Below are positions 57,531-64,000 of a stretch of 64,000 nt of DNA, one piece after another. The translations under genes were made by a program, and so were the position numbers. This stretch comes from Acanthochromis polyacanthus (Eukaryota; Chordata; Actinopteri; Pomacentridae): NCBI RefSeq assembly GCF_021347895.1, contig NC_067115.1:15199876-15263875 (forward strand). The letters run 5' to 3'. A model generated the notes under the pieces. That model saw only the letters and a list, made by a program, of their open reading frames with translations, was not told the origin of the DNA and did no database searches. Every line of letters starts with the position of its first letter. Positions within the stretch are counted from its first letter, which is position 1.

Positions 57531-57629
57531 ATGATGCAGTATGTCTTTTCATCCAAAATCAGTCTTTTAATTCATGACTTCAGTTTTCTTGCATCTTCCA
57601 TCACTGAGTGTTATTCCAGACTCCAGTTT

Positions 57630-59011
57630 TTAATGAAGGATGTGGTGAAGGTAGCGTTCAGAGTCTCTGGCACCCTCCATCCTCGCTACGCCTAACCTCC
57701 ATGATGAGGGTTTAAAGGGATTTTGGTTCTCTGAGAAGCCTTCCTCACTTGGCAGCAGAAATTCTCCTGAACTTGGCACTTGGTCGACTTCCTCACCAGT
57801 CAGTGGCTCCTCAATCCTGGAAGACAAGAGCCGTAACTCTTATTTAGAAAAACTATTACAGGCCTATAATTTATACTTGGGGCATATAAGCATATAATTT
57901 CCCACATAAAGATATTGTTGAAAGGGGAATAGTACTAAGTCATAAGTGCATGTGTGTTTCTGTGAATATCAGTGTACGAATTACAAGAATTAGGGATAAT
58001 TTGTTCAGGGCGGGAGTTCAAGTCCCCAAACTACAAAGCTGCCACTTCCTAAACAAGGAGGGAATAAAAGAAAATTTCCCTTTGTGAGATGAATAGGCTT
58101 TACAAAATAAAAATTATATATGCATTTTTGTAAATCAACACACACCATAGTTATTGAGATACATCCATCTGAATCAAGGCACTGGACCTACTCACAGACC
58201 AACCTGCCCACACTGCACATCACATTACGCTGCTGTAAAGGCCATAAAATGTTGCTGTACCCTGTTCTGCTAATACTGCACTGCCATGTGAACTCACCGC
58301 ACCATTTTACCATTTTGTTGCACTCCATTACTACTTTAGCAAATCTAATTTCATCTCAGTGAGGAATGTGGAAAGTGAAGCGTGACAGTGGCGTGTGTGT
58401 TTGTGGCGGTATGCAGAGGAGGACACAGTCTCGTGAGGTCAATTTGTTAGGCACATGACAATTCACACACTTCATTTCAAGACACAGGCCCAAAGCTGAA
58501 CAGACACTGGTATGTCAACTAACGACAATATTCTTCATTAAGGTGAGAACAGATTTTGCTGCAAATAATAGGCCAAACTCTACAGAGCCTCGCTTTTCGT
58601 ACCCTCGTCTTGAGTTCGTTTTGCTCATAATGTCACCTACCTGAGATATCCTGATGCTCTGAGCCACTTGTGCTCTCGGTGTCCCTCCACTCTGATTCCT
58701 GCCTTATTTCTCGCTCGGACTCTGAGCCCCACCAGCGCCTGAGCCAGCCCTGCTTCATCCTCTCTCTCCATCCCACTCTCCTCCTTTTCCTCCTCTGCTC
58801 CCTCCATGTCTGCATCCATTCCTCGCCACACTAGCTTCGCCCGGTGTTCAGCGTTTCTGTCTCCTGCTGTTCTGAACAGCCTTTGCAGCTGATGAAGGTT
58901 CACTCCTGTGAAGATGTTGGAGCAGCCAGACTTCCTGCTGCGTGGGCTGGAAAACTTCCACTGTGCAGTCTGACCATCCTCGGTGGAGCTGGATGCCAGG
59001 GCCTCGGCCAT
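57630..59011 (-). CDS. avpi1: Arginine vasopressin-induced protein 1-like
   Basis: Two coding exons join in phase: 58641-59011 (coding part of an exon reaching 59103) and 57630-57816, giving 185 residues (human AVPI1 147). The conserved core reads SNIFTGVNLHQLQRLFRTAG then DRNAEHRAKLVW, aligning with the human NIF..LLQIQALFQRSGD..AEERAQIIW segment of the AVPI1/TCIM family. The protein ends SERYLHHILH, like the human YLHQIRH. Between the core and the end is a fish-specific acidic insert (MEGAEEEKEESGMERE). AVPI1 is a small protein linked to MAPK signalling and cell-cycle entry; no enzyme domain is visible. The start MAEALASS is the first ATG after the acceptor at 59104; upstream is a probable non-coding exon with its donor at 59841. 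Its place beside pi4k2a agrees with human 10q24. Confidence 0.88.
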
Positions 59012-59841
59012 GTTATCCAGATGGAGAGCCTCCGGGTTGGTATATGAGGACAGGAGGTTGATGTGAAGGGAAGGCAGGAGCACTGACTGGAAGGTAGGAT
59101 CAGCTGAAAGAGGAGAAATGGGAACTGGTCAAAGTAAAGATAAAGAGATCACAGCCAGAAGCAAAGCCTACATCCAGCACACACATTTCCATGACTGTAG
59201 CCAGAAAACCTAGTTACCTCAGACAACCTTTTATGTGTGCCAAAGTCTGATCTCATTATTTCTGGGCACTGGGTTAAGAATGTGGGAAAGGTAACACTAA
59301 TGCACGTGCACAAACACTAACTGGAACAAACCATTTTCATTGTTATTTGCTCTACAAATCACATGGAAGTGTCACAGTGAACAAATAGCAGTGAAAAATC
59401 TAAATATACATAATTTTAGATCAGAAAATCAGGAAAAACTTTCACATTTGAGTAGCTGAAATAGGTAGACTTTTGTGTTTTTCTTTATATTTTGTTCAAA
59501 ATACAACAAATCCAACAATAAGTCATATATTCAGCTCATCATTCCAGCTTTTTGATGAATGTTGACATGACAATTTAGACTTGAAGGTGTTTTTTTTCTC
59601 AAATTTAGTTCGGGCCTTTTAATCAACTCTTATGCACACATAATTCTCTTAAGAACCTAAAATTGCATGTTTGAAATGGCTAGAGCTACAGTCTACTCAA
59701 TATATTTAGTTTTACGCCATATTTAAATAACCACTAGACCTATTCTGTCTCATGTAACATCTCCACTGATTACATTCAGTGAAAAGTTAAGTTTTCTATA
59801 CAATAACAAGTATTTTAGGTACAAAAATGAGAGTTTCTTAC

Positions 59842-59960
59842 CTCTGAGGTCTGAATGATACAAAGCCAGCCATGCGCTACAGACAGCCAGCCTGATTATT
59901 GAACCAGCATCCAGACTACAACCTTCACACCCTCTAATGCTGAGCCGACCCACTTCCGAC
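59842..59960 (-). promoter_or_regulatory. Probable 5' non-coding exon of avpi1
   Basis: On the minus strand the sequence ends GACCTCAGAG followed by donor GTAAGAAACTC at 59841. It is GC-richer than its surroundings and carries no start in frame with the coding exon. The upper end is a guess. Confidence 0.4.
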
Positions 59961-61423
59961 CGGCACGTCAGTGGCCCAGGAAGCCGTAATCAAAGTGTAA
60001 TCAGGCTTATGATGTTAGTGCAAAGGTGCTCAAAACAAGGGTCAGTCTGTAAATAAAGACAGAGAAAGAGGAAAGGCAGTCTGAACAAAAGAATGAATAG
60101 AAGCTGCATTGTAAAAAAAAAAGAAAAAAAGAACCTATGTAGTAAAATTCAAATAATGGCATTTTATGTCACTATAAATGGAGAGTTCAGCAGGATAATA
60201 ATGACTGGTCACCCATTTTCCTACCTAAATGTGCAGTCTCTGTATTTAGCAGTTGTTGATGTCATGGTTGTGGTTGTTTCATGGTGTCAAAGCAGTCATA
60301 ATTTTCATAAAACCTATCTGGAACAAAAAGATGCAGCATTTGAGTATTTTGTTAAATTGTACCCATTCTTTCAACATATGGGAATAAATGCTAGTGCTTC
60401 ATTCAGCACCTCTACAACAGAATAGACATCATGAGACAAGCAAGTACACACTATATAGAAAGTAATAACTGGCAGATGGAGAGTAAAGTCACAGACCAGA
60501 GATCACAAGTTATCAAATTACACGTGTGACATATAGAGTTATTGAAGTTGTCCATGCTGCTTGTTGAATGTTGTCTCATTTTCCTGAAGGTCTGGGTGAA
60601 GTTGACAGACATTTGACATCCATCCACAACATCATGTGGCAGCTTGTCTGTCGTACCATGCTGACTGAAATGATTTCTTAGAGGTAAATGGTTGAGTTGT
60701 GGACATTTAAGTGCTTGACTTTGACTGTGGCATTGTTTCATTTGAAAAGAGCTGCATTTCAAGGTAGTCTTTTATAGCCACTGTTGAAAGTCACACCTGA
60801 CAGGAGTGTGGATTAACTCAGAGGTGAGAATTTGTCACCAGTTGACCAGCTCAATAACTTTACCTGCACAGTTGGCTCAATCATTTTCTAATCATCACAA
60901 TAGAAGAGAGACTTTTAAACTTTTTCTCAGAATCAGAAAAGACCCCCATTGGCATGCTGCCTCCATAATATTCTCCAGTGTATTTGGACCTGGCTGCACT
61001 CATTAAAACAAGCATGAAAGCAACACAGTATAATTCATATCACGGATGGCTGATGCGCTACAGCAAGACAATGTTATGTCTTTGTGCATATTATATAACG
61101 TTGCAGCTTTCAATCATAAATAGGCAGCAGTAATCAATGTAACTGACCACATATATTAAACTGAAAAAACGTGTATGTACCATATCCCTGCAAATCTCTC
61201 CAAAATACATCCAAAACTCTGACAAGACTTTAAAAAACTAAAATATTCATCTAAATGTTCATCTGAAACTAACCTCCATCCCAGTGTTTTTTCCAGTGGC
61301 AATTGAAGGCACCGTGGCTAATTAAGCTCAATGAGCAGGTGCGTAAAAACGGCCTTAAAAGCGTCCTGCTCCTCGTTAAACGGTTATTTCTGTTGATCTG
61401 GACCCTCTGAGCTGTTAACCAAC
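59961..61423. other. Intergenic, no gene recognised
   Basis: No exon or repeat family was recognised. The avpi1 promoter should lie near 59960 and the cox8 promoter just before 61424. Confidence 0.4.
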
Positions 61424-61751
61424 ATGTGTGGGCTCTTTGCTGGACTGCTGAAGGCTCCACGGACTCTGATTCTCAGGACAGGAGTCCAACAGCGAGCAAC
61501 TTACATCCATGGCAAACCACCTAAAGATAAAATCGGCGCTATGGTAAGTTAGGATGAGTCGTGTTTTGTTGTATTTGGTGTTTTTTTTAAGTTGTTTTTT
61601 TTTTTTTTTAACAATTATATATATATTTTTAAAGTGCAATATTGCCCTGCAGGAGTCTGCGTTCGCCCTGACTATCTTGACTCTGACCGTCCTCGGACCT
61701 TCTGGTTGGATCCTTTCCCACTTGGACGACTATAAAACGCGTGGGCCTTAA
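61424..61751 (+). CDS. cox8: Cytochrome c oxidase subunit 8, mitochondrial
   Basis: COX8 is the smallest nuclear-encoded subunit of respiratory complex IV, a single-helix inner-membrane protein. Two exons join in phase, 61424-61543 and 61653-61751, for 72 residues, the family's usual size. Residues 1-30 form an arginine-rich presequence with no acidic residue (LLKAPRTLILRTGVQQRA), as expected for mitochondrial import. After it come IHGKPPKDKIGAMES, then one helix (AFALTILTLTVLGPSGWILS) and the family mark PSGWILSHLDDYK. The intron is GT-AG, 109 bp. An AATAAA lies at about 61823. Teleost 8a and 8b forms cannot be told apart safely here. Confidence 0.9.
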
Positions 61752-61925
61752 ATGGTGGATAGGCCATCGATAAAAATGCTGTTCATCGATGGTTTTCAGA
61801 CCATTATCAATATGTTTAATCAATAAAATAAACGGGAATTTCTCAGTTTGTCGTTTTCAATTTGCTTTACACTTTGGTGCAGTTCATCTTCGGCACCGGC
61901 AGGCGTCTATGGGCGTCACATGCGT

Positions 61926-61936
61926 CACCGGAAGTG
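61926..61936 (+). promoter_or_regulatory. ETS-type site before the zinc-finger-like gene
   Basis: CACCGGAAGTG is a close match to the ETS/GABP core, about 110 bp before the ATG at 62039, in a CpG-richer stretch between the cox8 polyadenylation signal and this start. Confidence 0.45.
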
Positions 61937-62038
61937 AAACCTTTTCCTCGACTTAGAAACAGACAGCATCACCACAAGGCATCCGTGAGACAAAAGCATT
62001 TAGCCGACGGGAGTAAATAATTTTACAGCTCATGCGCT

Positions 62039-62576
62039 ATGAAACCGCAGCTGTTTGGTACCAAAACGCATCCGTGCGTAACGGACGCAGCGTCTTTTCA
62101 GGAAGAGCTGGTCGCCGCGATCCACGGCGCATTTGAAGTGGCCGTGGAGGTCGCAGTTCGGGAGGTGAAGCAGCTAGTAGGTCAGGCAACGAGCGACATG
62201 TACGAGGAGCTGCGTCGAGAGAACGCGTCCCTGAAACAAAGGCTGCAGAGAGCCGAGGCGCTGCTGGACTCTGTGCGCACGGAGATGACATGTGGCAGCT
62301 CTCCTCATGCAAACCAGCTCTGTAATGGCACAAAGAGCACAGACCAGCAGCTCCACCCTAACTGTAGGAGCCCGAACCCTGCAGTGAACAGCTGTACGGA
62401 GGTCAGAGGTGACTCTCCTCTTCCTGCAGGTCACAGCGGCGCACATCAGCCTGTGAACTCCAGACATAAACGCAGGAGCAGAAATGAACAGACGTCAAGC
62501 AGAGATGTGACAAGTCAGTGTGTCGATGATGCAGCTTCAGATGCAGAGAGAGAACGAAATGACGGATATTCAGAAG
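62039..62576 (+). CDS. First coding exon of a probable C2H2 zinc-finger gene, partial
   Basis: The exon opens at ATG 62039 and ends at a donor, ATTCAGAAG then GTATGC, at 62576/62577; reading past it reaches a stop at 62626. It encodes about 179 residues. Residues 20-80 form the pattern seen at the start of many teleost multi-zinc-finger genes: SFQEELVAAIHGAFEVAVEV, a helical EVKQLV segment, then the coiled coil YEELRRENASLKQRLQRAE. After that comes a hydrophilic linker with HKRRSR. No zinc finger lies inside the window, so the class is inferred from the N-terminal pattern alone. Start choice: a nearby ATG at 62032 is in another frame. The rest of the gene is beyond the right edge or in the intron. 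Confidence 0.6.
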
Positions 62577-63268
62577 GTATGCAGCAGCTCCTGTACGTTA
62601 TCTTTGATATGTCTAATACTCTGTAGTTCAGTTTACAGTAAATGTATTAAGGTAAAGTACTGAAACAACTGAACTGTTAGCTGAATGTTTTCACATGTTC
62701 CTTTGACACAAGTGAGAAATTTCAGAGATGCTCCCGCTGCTTGTCGCCTTCACATGCTTCATTAACAGGATTGCTGAAGTGCAGAGACTGGTTACCTTCT
62801 TAATTTTGTATGTAGTAAAGTTTATTTATGTAATGACACATTTATGAATGACTGGAGTTGAACAAAGTGCTGCACATGCTGTCAGAACAAATGTGTGAAC
62901 TAGTATGACCTATTTCTAAAATGTAGTCTGTTAAAATCAAAGGCTTGAAGAAACGGTGACTTATTTTAAATCACTTCTAAAAGCACATTTTGATAGACTT
63001 AATTATGTGATGTCTCAATCAGTTTGATTGCCTTTTATTTGTTTTCTTTTCATTTTGTCCTTGTTACAATTTTACTGTTCTTGTCAAGCTTTTTCCTTTG
63101 CACTTTTATAGCATGTCTATATTTTTTTCTTTTATGTGCTGGGGCACTTTTAGTGCTTATTATTAACACTTGGTGCTTTTTGTATGGGTTTATTTATATT
63201 TAAATTCTGTAGCTTCATTTTTTGCTTCTCAAAAACATACATCTTCAGATTTTTCTTAAAAACTTAAG
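62577..63268. other. Intron or intergenic DNA
   Basis: AT- and T-rich sequence with no recognised exon. It probably belongs to the intron after the zinc-finger-like exon. Confidence 0.35.
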
Positions 63269-63810
63269 TACAGGGTGACCCAAAAGTTTGGAAACAAATG
63301 AAAAGTCTATAATCCAAATGTGTTATTTCAATAAATCAGTACCACGGATATATTCAGAAGAGTAACAGATTAGTTTAAAGCAAACACATTTTGACATGTT
63401 CATGTTTGTTTCTTATACAAAGACGTGAACGTTTCCACCACCTGGTCACACTGGTGTCTTCTGGAATGTATCTTCATTCATGCTTAGGAAGGTTCCTCAA
63501 ACTGGCCAGTAAATGTTGCCTCATAGTACTTTTGGATGTTTAAAAAAATTTAAACTGTCAGATACTTTACCATCAAGAGTTTTGAAATCTGGCACTGATG
63601 GCCTGCATTTTGAAGTTTTGCTCCAGCGTACCTGTGCCTTATGGTTCTATTAATTTTCTTCCAAGTTATTGCACTCGACAAATACTATACTTTTAAGTTA
63701 TTTTATTATGGTATAACAAAAATGGGTAAAATAAAAGTGACTTCATGCACCCCTAACTCAAATAGACTCTGCAGTTAAACTTTGTTTCCAAACTTTTGGG
63801 TCACCCTGTA
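63269..63810. mobile_element. Tc1/mariner-like MITE with perfect 28-bp inverted repeats
   Basis: Flanked by TA on both sides. The left end is CAGGGTGACCCAAAAGTTTG followed by GAAACAAA; the right end is its exact reverse complement, 28 bases without a mismatch. The TA target site and the short non-coding interior (about 485 bp) fit a non-autonomous Tc1/mariner-type element. Perfect ends imply recent mobility. Confidence 0.85.
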
Positions 63811-63833
63811 CACTTCTAACATTTGATTTAAAG

Positions 63834-64000
63834 AGGAAGGCTGTTCCAAAGCTGTCATTGCTCCTACAGAGGGTTCATCTCCTTTATACACCGGCCTCAA
63901 TCGTAGAACAGTTTTTAGCTTTAGAAATTAAGAGACGCTAAGGTAATTTAGAGCCAGAGAAGTTCTGAAATTTATCCAGGTGAAACCATGCATGGATTTA
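63834..64000. mobile_element. Possible LINE fragment at the right edge
   Basis: AGGCTGTTCCAAAGCTG ... CTCCT(A)CAGAGGGTTCATCTCC resembles a conserved stretch in the 3' region of common teleost LINEs. It is short, non-coding and cut by the window edge, so this is a weak call. Confidence 0.3.

Noticed and set aside
62577..62626. Zinc-finger-like exon continuing to the stop at 62626
   Set aside because: The residues after the GTATGC donor are unlike the family linker, and the donor is strong, so the exon most likely ends at 62576.

Overview
This is a vertebrate nuclear DNA window, almost certainly from a teleost fish of percomorph type. Genes are split into short exons with GT-AG (and a few GC-AG) introns, intergenic DNA is AT-rich, and there are CA/GT microsatellites, fish-type SINE and LINE fragments and DNA transposons. 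Ten genes can be supported, nine by joining exons in phase into recognisable proteins; eight are complete, one of these with a disrupted reading frame. All gene names rest on remembered family sequences, not on a database search.

Layout. 1-1000: the first two coding exons of an acylphosphatase gene (minus strand, running off the left edge), with a telomere-like minisatellite in its intron. 1000-7800: repeats (a truncated LINE, SINE copies) and one orphan candidate exon. 7827-9760: a four-exon LITAF-domain gene (plus). 12600-14715: two DNA transposons, a hAT remnant and a TAGCC-ended element carrying a RecQ-helicase-like relic. 17932-23583: gprc5b-like orphan class C receptor (plus). 29659-33440: knop1, a lysine-rich nucleolar protein (plus), with two apparent frameshifts. 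35145-38553: exosc1/CSL4, an RNA exosome subunit (minus). 40531-44352: pgam1, a glycolytic mutase (minus). 47976-54568: pi4k2a, a phosphatidylinositol 4-kinase (plus), with two GC-AG introns and two transposon insertions in its introns. 57630-59011: avpi1 (minus). 61424-61751: cox8, a cytochrome c oxidase subunit (plus). 62039 to about 62576: the first coding exon of a probable C2H2 zinc-finger gene (plus), continuing beyond the window. 63269-63810: a Tc1/mariner-like MITE.

These are independent housekeeping or signalling genes, not an operon or pathway. Their order carries information: gprc5b and knop1 are neighbours on human 16p12, while exosc1, pgam1, pi4k2a and avpi1 lie together around human 10q24, so the window appears to span a synteny junction between two ancestral blocks. 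I found no tRNA, rRNA, CRISPR or viral gene. The observations most worth a second look are the 9-bp-TSD element family with its helicase relic, the paired GC-AG introns in pi4k2a, the knop1 frameshifts, a possible signal-peptide form of the acylphosphatase, and a SINE inserted just upstream of a pi4k2a splice acceptor.
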